The notes: generated by a model not told the origin, from the letters alone. 64,000 bases of DNA from Pelmatolapia mariae (GCF_036321145.2 NC_086232.1:10130630-10194629); one strand, 5' to 3'; counted from the first letter of the stretch, positions 20,739 to 31,151 are shown. Translations and numbers: made by a program.

Positions 20739-21663
20739 CTGCTAGAGGGTGTAGAGGGCCATAGCCCCGTCCCCCAGGGCATGAAGCAGGCATGGAGGAG
20801 ATCCAGGCTCCAGACATCCAGAGGCCCCAGAGTGCGAGAGCCCAAGGAGTACCACCGGAGGGGCATCCGTGCCACCCTCCTGGGAAGGGCTGAGGAGATC
20901 CCCAGACGAGGGGTCACCCAGTAGCCACGGAGCAGAAGCCAGAGGGGGCTGCACTGGCGTGCCCGCTGGCTCTGCCGGCAGCCAGCTGTGCCAGAGTGAA
21001 CCAAGTCGCAGGCCCCGAGGCTGGAGGCCCAAGGGCCCCCTTTGCCCCGGAAGAGGCCTGACCGAGCGAAAGGCACCAGGCCCCGCCAAGTAGCCACCGG
21101 GAGTGAGCTGGTGCATACTTGAGCGCCCAGCCCCGGACACCAAGAACCACCAATGCACCAACCCCTGAGGGCATCAGTTACCGGCAGGGAGTGTGGTGAG
21201 GGGAGATAGATACACTTTGGAGGGCCTGGGTGTTCCCAGAGAGGTGGAGTCTAAGACCCGACCTGACATATAGACACAGACAAACAGGCACACACAGACA
21301 CAAACATGCATTCCCACCCTCATGCACACATATACAAACACTCAGCACTCACCCAACGTAGGGATAGACATACATGGACATGTACACACAATCATACTCC
21401 CCAAACATACTCTATACCCCGGGTCCAGGTACCCTCGCCCCCAGAGGGGGAAAAGGCACCCAGACCCAAGAGATGTGACCCTTTCCCCCAGGGTGGAGGC
21501 AAGCAGACCGCCCCAGGCTCCGCAGCAGCAGGGAGGCCAATCGGACAGCCAACACCTCCTCCCAGCCCCCCGCCCCGATGGCTAGTAGAGAACGGGGGTG
21601 TGTGAAGACCCCATACCTCCCTCCTCCCGCTCATGTGTAGTGTTGCTGCGTGTTGTTCTAAAG
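20739..21663. repeat. GC-rich dispersed repeat, copy 1
   Basis: Markedly GC-rich and C/A-rich with proline-like open frames on all strands, unlike its AT-rich surroundings. Its first 212 bp recur at 23153-23364. Its last about 45 bp ('cccgctcatgtgtagtgttg') recur at 42510 in a second GC-rich block. It directly abuts the tail of the LINE at 21664. It may be an untranslated region carried by a LINE family or an independent repeat. Confidence 0.6.
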
Positions 21664-23152
21664 TGCGGACTGATTTTAAGTAAGTAAGTAAGTAAGTAAG
21701 TAAAATTTATTTATATAGCACATTTCACAGATAAAAATCACAAAGTGCTTCACAATAAGATCAGACACACAAGTTAAAATTAATTAAAAGCCCGTTTGTA
21801 TAAAAATGTCTTCAGCTGCTTTTTAAAGGAGTCAGTAGAGTCTAGACAGCGTAAAGACAACGGCAGGGAGTTCCACAGCCTAGGTGCCAGTGCCTGAAAA
21901 GCCCGATCCCCACGTGTTTTAAACCTAGTACGTGGGACCACCAGTAGCCTCTGACCTGAAGACCTAAGTGCTCGGGATGAAGCATGAGGTTTCAACAGGT
22001 CAGAGATATACTGGGGAGCTTCACCGTGCAGAGCTCTAAAAGTTACAACTAAAATTTTAAAATGAACCCTAAAATTTACTGGCAACCAATGAAGATAAGC
22101 CAAAACTGGAGTAATGTGAGACCTCTTGTTTGTACCAGTTAAAAGTCTTGCCGCTGCATTCTGTACAGACTGAAGGCGATCCAGAGCAGATTTGTTGAGA
22201 CACGTAAAAAGACCGTTACAATAATCCAAACGAGAAGAAATAAAAGCATGAATAATCATCTCAAGTTCTGTCTTTGACACTAGTAGTCTGAGTTTAGAAA
22301 TGTTTCTTAGATGATAAAAACAGTTCCGGACAAGTTGTTTTGAGTGTTTCTCAAGAGACATTGAACTGTCAAATATAACACCTAAGTTTCTGAGACTCGA
22401 CTGAAATGAAGGGTCTAAAAAACTGATATGCTGCTGAATTTCTGAGAGCATGTGATCAGGTGCAATAATCAAGGTTTCTGTTTTATCTGCATTTAACTGA
22501 AGGAAATTGTCATTTAACCATTGTTTGATTTCTGACAGACAATTATTTAAACAAGACAATTTGTAAAACTCAGAAGCTTTGAAAGAACAGTATAACTGAA
22601 TGTCATCAGCATAGAGATGATAAGAAATATTACTGTAACGTTTGATAATTTGGCCTAGAGGGAGTATATACAGCAAAAAGAGAATCGGACCTAAAACAGA
22701 TCCTTGAGGTACCCCAGAAGGCAGAACTGACGTTTCAGACAACACATGATTGATACAGACAGTAAAGGATCTCTCAGACAGATACGACATAAACCATTTT
22801 AAAACAACACCAGTGATCCCAAACAAGTCCTTCAGCCTATTTATCATGATGCTGTGATCAACAGTATCAAAAGCAGAGCTGAGATCCAACAGAACCAGAA
22901 CGGTGTACTCTCCAGAGTCTGCTGCCATCAAAATGTCACTAGATACTTTAAGCAAAGCGGTTTCAGTGGAGTGCAATTTGCGGAAACCAGACTGGAAAAT
23001 GTCCAGAACATTGTTCTTCTCCAAAAAGTTGTTAAGTTGTTCTGCAACTATTTTTTCCAAGATCTTTGACACCAATGGTAATTTTGATATTGGCCTGTAA
23101 CTGCTTGGAAGAGATGGGTCCAAATTTGGTTTCTTTAATATTGGTTCAACAA
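21664..23152 (-). mobile_element. 5'-truncated L2/CR1-type LINE
   Basis: The minus strand carries an RT-to-C-terminus reading frame. It is followed by the 3' terminus 'gtgctatataaataaa' and a (TTAC)n tail (21676-21703 on plus), typical of fish CR1/L2 elements. The 5' end is cut at 23152, where the 212-bp GC-rich repeat begins. Endonuclease is absent. Confidence 0.85.
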
Positions 23153-23153
23153 C
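21780..23153 (-). CDS. LINE reverse transcriptase (N-terminally truncated)
   Basis: About 457 codons open without interruption. In order: the RT start VVEPILKKPNLDPSLPSSYR; the first catalytic Asp in LDLSSAFDTVDH; the template-grip motif SGVPQGSVLGP; the catalytic pair in YADDIQLY; then the thumb and the C-terminal WLPVNFRVHFKIL and RGDRAFQALAPRLWNSLP motifs typical of CR1/L2 LINEs. It would copy LINE RNA at a nicked target. The APE endonuclease is missing, so this copy cannot act alone. The upstream 26 codons that keep the frame open come from the adjacent GC-rich repeat and are not part of the LINE. The uninterrupted frame suggests a young insertion. Confidence 0.85.
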   Translation of the reverse strand, partial: VVEPILKKPNLDPSLPSSYRPISKLPLVSKILEKIVAEQLNNFLEKNNVLDIFQSGFRKLHSTETALLKVSSDILMAADSGEYTVLVLLDLSSAFDTVDHSIMINRLKDLFGITGVVLKWFMSYLSERSFTVCINHVLSETSVLPSGVPQGSVLGPILFLLYILPLGQIIKRYSNISYHLYADDIQLYCSFKASEFYKLSCLNNCLSEIKQWLNDNFLQLNADKTETLIIAPDHMLSEIQQHISFLDPSFQSSLRNLGVIFDSSMSLEKHSKQLVRNCFYHLRNISKLRLLVSKTELEMIIHAFISSRLDYCNGLFTCLNKSALDRLQSVQNAAARLLTGTNKRSHITPVLAYLHWLPVNFRVHFKILVVTFRALHGEAPQYISDLLKPHASSRALRSSGQRLLVVPRTRFKTRGDRAFQALAPRLWNSLPLSLRCLDSTDSFKKQLKTFLYKRAFN

Positions 23154-23364
23154 TGCTAGAGGGTGTAGAGGGCCATAGCCCCGTCCCCCAGGGCATGAAG
23201 CAGGCATGGAGGAGATCCAGGCTCCAGACATCCAGAGGCCCCAGAGTGCGAGAGCCCAAGGAGTACCACCGGAGGGGCATCCGTGCCACCCTCCTGGGAA
23301 GGGCTGAGGAGATCCCCAGACGAGGGGTCACCCAGTAGCCACGGAGCAGAAGCCAGAGGGGGCT
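23153..23364. repeat. Second copy of the 212-bp GC-rich segment
   Basis: Direct repeat of 20739-20950 and essentially identical by eye, from 'ctgctagagggtgtagaggg' to 'agagggggct'. The two copies flank the LINE together with 20951-21663. Confidence 0.85.
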
Positions 23365-23408
23365 TCTGCTCCTGCGCCTATAACACATTTAACAAATGTG
23401 TTATAGGC
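23343..23408. other. Two adjacent perfect hairpins
   Basis: First stem: GGAGCAGAAGCC (23343-23354), 6-nt loop, GGCTTCTGCTCC (23361-23372). Second stem: GCCTATAACACATTT (23376-23390), 3-nt loop, AAATGTGTTATAGGC (23394-23408). They lie exactly at the right edge of the duplicated GC-rich segment. Confidence 0.9.
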
Positions 23409-23409
23409 T

Positions 23410-24660
23410 CACCTGGAAAAGAGTGAGCTTTACAAGACTGATTTTGTTCCAAAGGCTTGCACAGACCTCAACCAATCCTAAGGCTAATTAGCACGGCTAG
23501 AATTTTAAAAACATTTGTTAAATGTTGTCATTGCTAACATATACCTGTTTTAGAGCATGGTGAGTAGCGAGAATGTAAAGTTATTGTTACCTCTAAAAAG
23601 AAAAATGTGAAGATGTAATATTAGCATGAGCTATATACTAATGATTAATAACTAAAGCAGACATCTCACTGATTTGCTGCTTTCTAATATCTGTGTTTAT
23701 TTCTGGATATACCTACATGGTTAGTATACATGCTACATAAAGGCTGACAAAGGCAGTAACTGTAAACAGGGCTGGACTGGGACAAAAAATCGGCCTGGGC
23801 ATTTTGACTCGAAACAGGCCCACCAGGTAAAAAATAAAATAAAAACAAATGCTGTTGTGATACTGATGTACACTGTCCTGTTGGCATATATGTATGACTT
23901 TTATACATTTTTCATTAGATAAAAACTTTGGTTGTAAGATTCAGATAATTCTTTGTTAAGAGCTAGACATTTTAATTGAGAATAAGAAAGAAAAGTATTT
24001 CTTTGTGCCCCCCTTTCCCTGTTCACCTCTTAAGCCCCAAGCCTAACTGATCTCCTGCCTTTTGCCCCCGTATCAGGGGGCGTTGGGGCTTAAGAGGTCA
24101 ATGCCCTACCTGGCCCCCTGGCAAAACTTTGCTAGACCCGCCCCTGCACAGTTACCAGCTGTCAGCTACGTAAAAAAGGATCCTGATGTTATTTGTCTCT
24201 CAGAAACAGATCATAACTTCTCTTCAACTCATTCATGTCACCTAAAAGTTAAACCTGTTTCTCCATCACCTCTTAAGCTCTGATGATTCAGTAAGGACAT
24301 CTCATGGTTTCATCTTCATGTTTCCATCTCAGCACCTATCATGACCAGCAGCTTTTACAGCTGTGGCTCCAGCAAACATCAGCTGACACTAGAAAGTAAT
24401 ATTAAATAAATTCTAACAACAGCTGATCAAGCTTAAACGTGCTGCTGTTGTTTAGCGCGACATCCGCTGGTTTCCTCTTTTTTGCGCGAAGTGGCCGATA
24501 AACAAACAAGAGCGAAAAGCCGATCAGCTGATCATTGATCAGTTTCATGATTGAAGTAGAAAAAGGAGAGAGAGGGGGAGACAATGACAAAAGAAGAGGC
24601 AGCTAACAGCATAAAGACACAGAATAACTCCAGCTTTGCGTCTTTTTTTCATTCTAGCTA
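23410..24660. other. Repeat-derived non-coding sequence
   Basis: Contains a hAT-like repeat end near 23767 ('cagggctggactgggac'), and the inverted repeat at 24025-24098. A short plus-strand segment near 24166 reads KKDPDVICLSET, resembling a LINE endonuclease motif. No host gene is supported. Confidence 0.4.
24025..24098. repeat. 16-bp perfect inverted repeat
   Basis: ACCTCTTAAGCCCCAA (24025-24040) and its exact reverse complement (24083-24098) enclose 42 bp that contain a smaller CCCCC/GGGGG stem. Probably a foldback repeat fragment. Confidence 0.8.
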
Positions 24661-24679
24661 AAATATGGGACAGATCGCG

Positions 24680-25127
24680 TGTCACGGGTTGCTCTGAGGA
24701 TCCGCACGCAGGACTCCGGGGTTGCGATTTAACAGAAAAGCTTTTATTTACAATTTTTTCGCCAAGTGTATTTACAGGCAGTGCGAGGATTTTGCTATTT
24801 ACAAGACGTAAGGGGCAGGGTTCCAGGGAAACAGGGAAATCACACACACGACCACTCCGACCTCTCTCCACACTAACCACCTGGGGAAACACGGGGACGG
24901 GTCCAGGGAATCTAGAGACACAGAAACACACGTTAACGTCTGGTATGTCGGCATGGGAAATATCGGCTAGACTTGTACTAACAAGAGTCTTCGCAACAAT
25001 CCAGCGTCAAACAGCAGGCCTCCTCCCTCTTAAATACCAGCTGGTCTGATGAGGCCCAGGTGTTCCCAATCCAGGAAGGCGTGGGCCGAGGGCGTGAACC
25101 TACCATGACTTCAGCCCCGGCAAAACA
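24680..25127 (-). repeat. LTR-like sequence
   Basis: On the minus strand: TATA-type 'tatttaagagg', a 'gtaaataaaagc' polyadenylation signal and the terminus CAACCCGTGACA at 24680. This is the same layout and ending as the solo LTR at 4291-4806 (CCGTGACA). The 5' end of the LTR is not certain (TGTTTTGCC at 25127 is a candidate) and no target duplication was found. Confidence 0.5.
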
Positions 25128-25189
25128 GGAGAGAGAGGGAGAGATAGAGAGAAAAAGAGAGCAAGGAGCGGGGATATGATGATCAGCGC

Positions 25190-28100
25190 CTTGCTGATCC
25201 CGCAAGTCCAACCAAGATGGCGCCGAGTATGGCAGCCTCGTCGCGAGCTCCCCCAAGCAACAGCTGTTTTTTGTGTTTAATTTTACTTTTTCTTTATTTT
25301 TTCACGAGTAGCACATGTCTCCTTGTGTACGACCGACAAACCTTACTGGACATAAAAGATGGACTTTCTCATCACTTTCCGGAGTTCAAGTTTTGCAACA
25401 CGGACCCTCCGTTTGCAGACCCCCCATTCATCTCACCTGAGACGCCTTTGTTCTGGGCCCGTGGAGGCCGCAAACGCCGACGCAGAGGGAGAAGATCTGG
25501 CGTTCTGGTTCGACTGAGACGGCGCACTAACAGACCACCGTTACCCAGTTTATTACTGGCTAATGTGCAGTCTCTGGAGAACAAGCTGTGCGAGCTTCGG
25601 GCACGGATCTCATTCCAGCGAGAGATGCGGGACTGCTGCGTGATCTGCCTCACAGAAACCTGGCTATCGGACAAGGTACCGGACTCCGCAATACAACTAC
25701 CGGGGTTCTCTGTGCACCGCGCGGACAGGTCACAGGAGCTTACTGGGAAAAGCAGAGGCGGTGGTGTATGTTTCATGATCAACAACAGCTGGTGTGATTA
25801 TGCGAACGTGCACCCGGTCAAATCTTTCTGCTCACCGGACCTGGAGTACCTGATGATTAAGTGCCGGCCATTCTGGCTACCGAGGGAATTCACAGCAGTG
25901 ATTATTACGGCGGTTTACATTCCCCCACAAGCCGACACTGACCGAGCACTCAGGGAACTGTACAGCGCGATCAGCAGTGAGGAAACCGCACACCCAGAGG
26001 CGGCGTTTATCACGACCGGGGACTTTAATAAGGGTAACCTGAAGAAAGTCTCACAAAAACTACACCAACACATCCATTTCAGCACTCGTGGAGACCGGCT
26101 TCTTGACCACTGCTACACCTCTTTCCGGGATGCATACAAAGCCCTCCCCCGCGCCCCATTCGGCCAATCAGATCACCGCTCCATCCTGCTCCTGCCCGCC
26201 TACAGGCAGAAGCTGAAACAGGAAGCTCCAACCCTGAGGGCGGTGCACCGGTGGTCGGACCAATCGGAGTCTACGCTGCGGGACTGTTTTGATCACGCGG
26301 ACTGGGAAATGTTTCACGTGGCTGCTAAAGACATTGATGAGTACACAGACTCAGTCTGCGGATTTATCAGAAAATGCGTGGAAGATGTCATCCCATCCAG
26401 AACAGTTAAATCCTTCCCAAATCAAAAACCCTGGATTAACGGAGATGTTCGCACAGCACTGGCGGCACGGAGCACCGCTTTTGCCTCCGCGAACACATCG
26501 GACTACAAACACGCACATTACCAACTCCGGAAGACGATCAAAGCAGCCAAACGTGAGTACAGGGACAGGGTGGAGCAACATTTTGACAACCCTCGGAGTA
26601 TGTGGCAGGGACTAAACACGATCACAGACTTTAGAGGGAAAACCAGCACACCGCAGACCACGGCCTCTCTGTGTGAGGATCTAAACGTATTCTACGCTAG
26701 ATTCGACACAGCGAACACCACGAGACCGGACAGTGTGCGCACCGCGGATGACGTCAGTGCGCACACTGTGTCTGAGGAGGATGTGCGGAAGTGCTTCAGG
26801 AGGGTGAACGCACGCAAAGCTACTGGTCCGGACGGGATTCCCGGCCGCGTCCTCAAGTCATGCGCGGCTCCGCTGGCTGGAGTGTTTACACACATCTTCA
26901 ACCTTTCCCTCTCTCTGTCTGTAGTCCCAGCCTGCTTCAAAATGGCCACCATCGTCCCTGTACCCAAATCCTCCACCATCTCCTCATTGAACGACTGGCG
27001 ACCCGTAGCCCTGACCCCCATCGTGAGCAAATGCTTCGAGAAGCTGGTCAGGGACTTCATCTGCTCTGCACTACCCGACTCACTGGACCCTCTACAGTTC
27101 GCATACCGCCACAACAGGTCCACTGATGATGCCATAGCCCTGACACTCCATGCTGCCCTGTCACACCTGGAGAAGAGAGACACGTATGTGAGAATGCTGT
27201 TTGTAGATTACAGCTCAGCATTCAACACCATCGTTCCCTCGAAGCTGGACAGGAAACTGCAGGATCTAGGACTGAGCAGCTCCCTCGGCAGCTGGATCCT
27301 TAACTTCCTGTCTGACAGACGCCAAGTGGTCAGACTGGGCAGCACCACCTCATCCCCCATCACACTGAACACTGGTGCTCCACAGGGGTGTGTACTGAGC
27401 CCTCTCCTGTACTCACTCTACACCTACGACTGCACGGCCACTAGAAACTCCAACATCATTGTGAAGTTTGCGGACGACACTACAGTGGTGGGTCTTATTA
27501 CCAACGGTGATGAGACGGCCTACAGGGAGGAGGTCAGCGCCCTGACCCACTGGTGTCAAGACAACCATCTCACCCTCAACGTCGCAAAGACAAAGGAGTT
27601 GATAGTGGACTTCCGGAGGTGCAGAGGAGTACACACCCCCATCACCATCAACGGCGCCGCTGTGGAGAGAGTGAGCAGCTTCCGCTTCCTTGGTGTACAT
27701 CTGGCTGAGGATCTTACGTGGTCAGTACACATAAACAAAACAGTGAAGAAGGCGCAGCAGCGCCTCTTCTTTCTCAGGAGACTGAAAAGATTCGGCATGA
27801 GCCCCCGCATCCTCAGGACCTTCTATCGCTGTGCCATTGAGAGCATCCTCACTGGATGCATCACCACCTGGTACGGCAACAGCACCGCTCACAACCGCAA
27901 AGCTCTCCAGAGAGTAGTGCGGTGTGCTGAACGGATAATTGGAGGTGAGCTTCCCTCCCTCCAAGACATCTACAGGAAGCGGTGCCTGAGGAAAGCGGGG
28001 AGGATCATCAAGGACTCCAGTCACCCCAGCCATAGACTACTACCATCAGGAAGGAGGTTCTGCAGCATCCGGTCCCGTACCAGCAGACTGAGAGACAGCT

Positions 28101-28547
28101 TTTTCCATCAGGCCATCAGACTGCTGAACACTTCATAGACACCTCACCCTCACTACTGGAACTTCAACATTATGCACTCCATACTGTATATAAATACCAC
28201 TGTTTTGCACATACCAACCTCTGTATATTTTATATATCTTATTTTATTGTTTACTTTATTTCATTTGTAAAACATGTATATACATACTATATACACACTC
28301 AAACACACACACGTAGAAAAACATATTTAGTATACACATTCAGTAATGTATATACCTTTACATATTGTACATATATTTATTACTTTTTAGATTAGCCATT
28401 TTTATATTTTGCTTGTTTTACATTATTGTATTTTGCACAACTCTGTTGCTTGTGAAGCTCGCACACAAGAATTTCACTCACATGTACTGTACCAGTGTAC
28501 CTGCACATGTGATGTGACAATAAAAGTGATTTGATTTGATTTGATTT
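25190..28547 (+). mobile_element. Near full-length L2/CR1-type LINE
   Basis: Starts just upstream of 'ccaagatggcgccgag' and ends with 'aataaaagtgatttgattt' and a (TTTGA)n tail at 28547. That is a characteristic 3' end for CR1/L2 LINEs. It contains one long intact ORF. The 3' end abuts a transposase relic at 28550. Target duplication not identified. Confidence 0.85.
25217..28138 (+). CDS. LINE ORF2: APE endonuclease and reverse transcriptase
   Basis: 973 codons with no stop or frameshift. The ATG has a good context (aagATGG). Residues 17-37 are strongly hydrophobic (SCFLCLILLFLYFF), and residues 83-104 are very basic. The APE-type endonuclease spans roughly residues 112-325 with its Asn (LLLANVQS), Glu (LTETWLS), Asp (TTGDFN) and QSDHRS motifs. 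RT spans roughly 545-790 with FVDYSSAFN, TGAPQGCVLSP and the catalytic FADDTTVV. It ends in a conserved C-terminal region. It nicks target DNA and reverse-transcribes the LINE RNA at the nick. All catalytic motifs are present, so this copy could be active. No separate ORF1 is seen upstream. Confidence 0.92.
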   Translation: MAPSMAASSRAPPSNSCFLCLILLFLYFFTSSTCLLVYDRQTLLDIKDGLSHHFPEFKFCNTDPPFADPPFISPETPLFWARGGRKRRRRGRRSGVLVRLRRRTNRPPLPSLLLANVQSLENKLCELRARISFQREMRDCCVICLTETWLSDKVPDSAIQLPGFSVHRADRSQELTGKSRGGGVCFMINNSWCDYANVHPVKSFCSPDLEYLMIKCRPFWLPREFTAVIITAVYIPPQADTDRALRELYSAISSEETAHPEAAFITTGDFNKGNLKKVSQKLHQHIHFSTRGDRLLDHCYTSFRDAYKALPRAPFGQSDHRSILLLPAYRQKLKQEAPTLRAVHRWSDQSESTLRDCFDHADWEMFHVAAKDIDEYTDSVCGFIRKCVEDVIPSRTVKSFPNQKPWINGDVRTALAARSTAFASANTSDYKHAHYQLRKTIKAAKREYRDRVEQHFDNPRSMWQGLNTITDFRGKTSTPQTTASLCEDLNVFYARFDTANTTRPDSVRTADDVSAHTVSEEDVRKCFRRVNARKATGPDGIPGRVLKSCAAPLAGVFTHIFNLSLSLSVVPACFKMATIVPVPKSSTISSLNDWRPVALTPIVSKCFEKLVRDFICSALPDSLDPLQFAYRHNRSTDDAIALTLHAALSHLEKRDTYVRMLFVDYSSAFNTIVPSKLDRKLQDLGLSSSLGSWILNFLSDRRQVVRLGSTTSSPITLNTGAPQGCVLSPLLYSLYTYDCTATRNSNIIVKFADDTTVVGLITNGDETAYREEVSALTHWCQDNHLTLNVAKTKELIVDFRRCRGVHTPITINGAAVERVSSFRFLGVHLAEDLTWSVHINKTVKKAQQRLFFLRRLKRFGMSPRILRTFYRCAIESILTGCITTWYGNSTAHNRKALQRVVRCAERIIGGELPSLQDIYRKRCLRKAGRIIKDSSHPSHRLLPSGRRFCSIRSRTSRLRDSFFHQAIRLLNTS

Positions 28548-28549
28548 GA

Positions 28550-28848
28550 GCTGCATCCATAGCTGCTAGCAGGGTCATTTGGGTATGTGGATGCCTGTCA
28601 TATATCTTCCACCTCCAGGAAGAGAAAAACTCCTCAATTGGATTTAGGAATGGAGTGTGAGGAGGAAGAAACTCCATAAGCATCCTGTCGTGTGCTGCAA
28701 ACCACTGCCTGACTACAGCAGAGTGATGGAAGCTAACATTATCCCAAACCACTACATACATTGTCCGATTGTCACCAGGATCATCCCTTTCATTTTGTGG
28801 GATTAGGTCCCTATAAAGAGCGTCCAGTTTTATAGATTCAGTATGCAC
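28550..28848 (-). pseudogene. IS630/Tc1-like DDE transposase relic
   Basis: About 99 codons of the catalytic core. They include the second Asp (VVWDNVSFHHS) and, 35 residues on, the Glu (FLPPHTPFLNPIEEFF), followed by the SSWRWKIYDRHPH tail. The spacing and motifs fit the IS630-Tc1-mariner superfamily. The first catalytic Asp and the DNA-binding N-terminus are absent. The open frame running further left enters the LINE tail and is artificial. Confidence 0.75.
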
Positions 28849-28859
28849 CTCATGCCAAT

Positions 28860-29583
28860 CCTGTCTGTTGGTTTACATTATATATATACTTGTAGGTAGG
28901 GTAGGGGATACTGTAACGCGATTCACCTGTGACTGGGTAGAAGAGGCTTTTCATTGGTTGCAAGTAAGAGTAACACACACCAATTTTCATTAGTGTGAGA
29001 TAAGGTTCACCTGAGAAAAGTAATTTATGGAGATTTTCATGGAAACTCCTTAAAAATAGGGTTTTCAAAATGGGTGTACAAATTGTTTGACAAGATGTTC
29101 AACAATTTTGAGTGCACTGACACCAGCAATGAAATGAAGACTATTAGTTGTATGGACAATGACTATTCAGCCGGTACAAGTATAAATAATTGTGACAGTC
29201 ATGATGAAAGCAAGGAGATAGTGATGAATAGCAAGTCAAAAGTGACCATTCTTTAGATATTTGTACTTACTCAACTGCTTCATGTCCAAAGGCATTTGCC
29301 TTTGGACGAAATGAACATGAAACCGCCACAAGGTTGTGCCAAAACGACTACATGTTGTGGAGGTTGGACTAACTGTTGTGCAAAGTGTAATTCTGTTGTG
29401 AGAAATGCACCAAAGCAACTGAGAAAAACTGTAAACATAGTTCCATTACTGAGCCTTTAAGTAGCATGCTGAACTACGAGCTCATAGCGATTATTAATTC
29501 TCCAACTTTGTCCCTTGTTGTGTTTTTACAGTCACAATGCACAAACAACATTTACAACTTTCAATTACATAAAACCATCGTAA
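28860..29583. other. No supported gene; one perfect hairpin
   Basis: No coding segment recognised. A perfect 11-bp hairpin, GTCCAAAGGCA, TT, TGCCTTTGGAC, lies at 29284-29307. Confidence 0.5.
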
Positions 29584-29690
29584 ACTATGAATAGGGCTTT
29601 GGAGCGTGATGTCACGGGGGTGGGCATGGAAAGGATTTTGGCCTGATCCGCCATTTTCGGGGTCAAAACAAAGCGCAAGCGAAAAAGGAG
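29584..29690 (+). promoter_or_regulatory. Promoter region of the THAP gene
   Basis: Contains 'agggctttggagcgtgatgt' (with a CRE-like TGATGTCA) and 'gccattttcggggtc'. Both blocks recur in the same order, on the opposite strand, upstream of the SWIM gene at 38765-38852. Shared upstream sequence points to common ancestry of the two promoters. Confidence 0.55.
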
Positions 29691-29710
29691 CGAAGGCACA
29701 CACAACAGCC

Positions 29711-30233
29711 ATGGTTCCTTCTTGCTGTGTGGTCGGCTGCAATGTTCGATCGCACGACCGGCAAGAGAATAAGCTTGAAAGTGGTTTATCATTTCATTCT
29801 TTCCCAACCTGGAAGCAACATGAGGCAGCTCGTGTATCGGATGTTACCAAACAAAGGCGTCTAGCCTGGATAGCAGCTGTGAGACGAGCTGATATCCAGT
29901 TCTCTTTCATCTCCAAGTATCTGTTGGTTTGCTCCAGACATTTTCATTCCGGTAAGTTCTAAATATGTTCATATCACTCTTTATAGCCTATTAGTTTTAT
30001 TTTCGATGCGCTCTGAGGTCATAGCAAATTAGAAAAAACATCCTAATGAGTGATTTTGCAGAACTACCTTCTATTTATAGAGTTGCTAATTATTTGGCGT
30101 TATTGCAGGCAAACCAGCCTATGAAATGGATGAAACACATCGTGACTGGGTTCCAGCGCTACACAAGGGAACTGCTTCAAACCTACCACCATGCCAATCA
30201 GATTACTTCTTCCATGTGAGGGTGAAGAGGTGA
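29711..30233 (+). CDS. THAP-domain protein, two exons
   Basis: Exon 1 is 29711-29951 and exon 2 is 30109-30233, with GT-AG borders (TCCG|GTAAGT, TTGCAG|GC). The 121-residue product is almost all THAP zinc finger: Cys5 and Cys10 (PSCCVVGC), a central Trp in RRLAWIAAV, and the Cys-X2-His of LVCSRHFHSGK followed by PAYEMDETHRDWVPALH. THAP domains bind DNA and occur in host regulators and in P-element-like transposases. No further domain is visible before the TGA, so this is either a small protein or the N-terminal remnant of a longer gene whose 3' part was lost or separated by the LINE and Gmr1 insertions downstream. Splice borders are inferred. Confidence 0.7.
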
Positions 30234-30463
30234 CCCTTCTGGATAAGATGGTGAAGGTTTGCTGTGTTTGGTGAACAGTGTGGTAGTAAAACCAGGGAAA
30301 AATGAAACTTGCTCCTGTTAAATATTCTTAAGTCTTTTGCTGTATAAATAGTGGTATTTTTTCAAAAGATACAGTAAATAATGTTAGTAGTGGGTGATAT
30401 ATAAACACTGTCATGATTTTGTGTAAACATTTTGTCTTTTATTTGAATTTTGAATTTATTTAT

Positions 30464-31048
30464 TGTTACGAACTTGTATTTTCATGTGTTTGTTCTGGGC
30501 AGGTAATATCTGTTTATGTTAATTCAGCTGTGCCAGGGCTCGGCTCCGATTGGTGCGTGGATACACCGGCCCGACACGACTGGTTCCAGCTGGAGGACCC
30601 GCCCATTGAAAGGAGGCTGGAGCGCTACGGCTTGAGAGGGCCTCGCGTCTCTCCTCATTACCCAGCAGCGTAACTGTGGCAGCCGTTGGCTGCAGTGTGG
30701 CTTGAAAGTGTTGGAAGTGGAGTGGGTAGGGGTGAGCTGCCGTTTCTTTTGATCACCCGTTTTTTCTCCTGTTTTGAATTAGTTAAGGAGGTTAGACTCT
30801 GTCTTTATTTTTGACTTTGTTTTGGTAAGGTCAGGGGTGCGGGATTTGTGTAGATTTGTTCTGTTTATTATTTTGGCCTTGGCTCACCCTGAAGTGTTGA
30901 CACTCCCGTTTTGTTGTTCCTCTTTTATTTATCACTTTGTAAATAAATCACTATAACGAACGGATTTGTTTCCTGTGGCTGCTTGGGTCTTGGGGGGGAA
31001 GCGAGTGCCTCGCTCATGTTATGGCCTGGCCCTAGACGGGTCGTAACA
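30464..31048 (+). repeat. 5' LTR of the Gmr1-type element
   Basis: 585 bp with terminal TGTTACG/CGTAACA inverted repeats. 'gtaaataaatcac' near 30940 is the probable polyadenylation signal. Confidence 0.95.
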
Positions 31049-31053
31049 TGAAT

Positions 31054-31066
31054 TGGGGGCTCGTCC
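31054..31066 (+). promoter_or_regulatory. Primer-binding site (tRNA-Pro)
   Basis: TGGGGGCTCGTCC starts 5 nt after the LTR. It equals the first 13 nt of the tRNA-Pro primer site known from gammaretroviruses. Confidence 0.85.
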
Positions 31067-31151
31067 TCTGCCTTGTTCTGTGGTTGTTCTCGTGTGTTTT
31101 GGTCTGTTTGGCAGTTTTCTTGGTGTGGGGGTGTAGTGGGTGTGTGTGATT

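Noticed and set aside
20699..21174. GC-rich frames of 86-139 codons
   Set aside because: Same composition artefact; three frames are open at once on the minus strand.
28474..28549. C-terminal end of the transposase frame
   Set aside because: These codons come from the tail of the LINE inserted next to the relic.
30413..30673. Frame repeated at 35915-36148 as a conserved protein
   Set aside because: It lies in the two Gmr1 LTRs.
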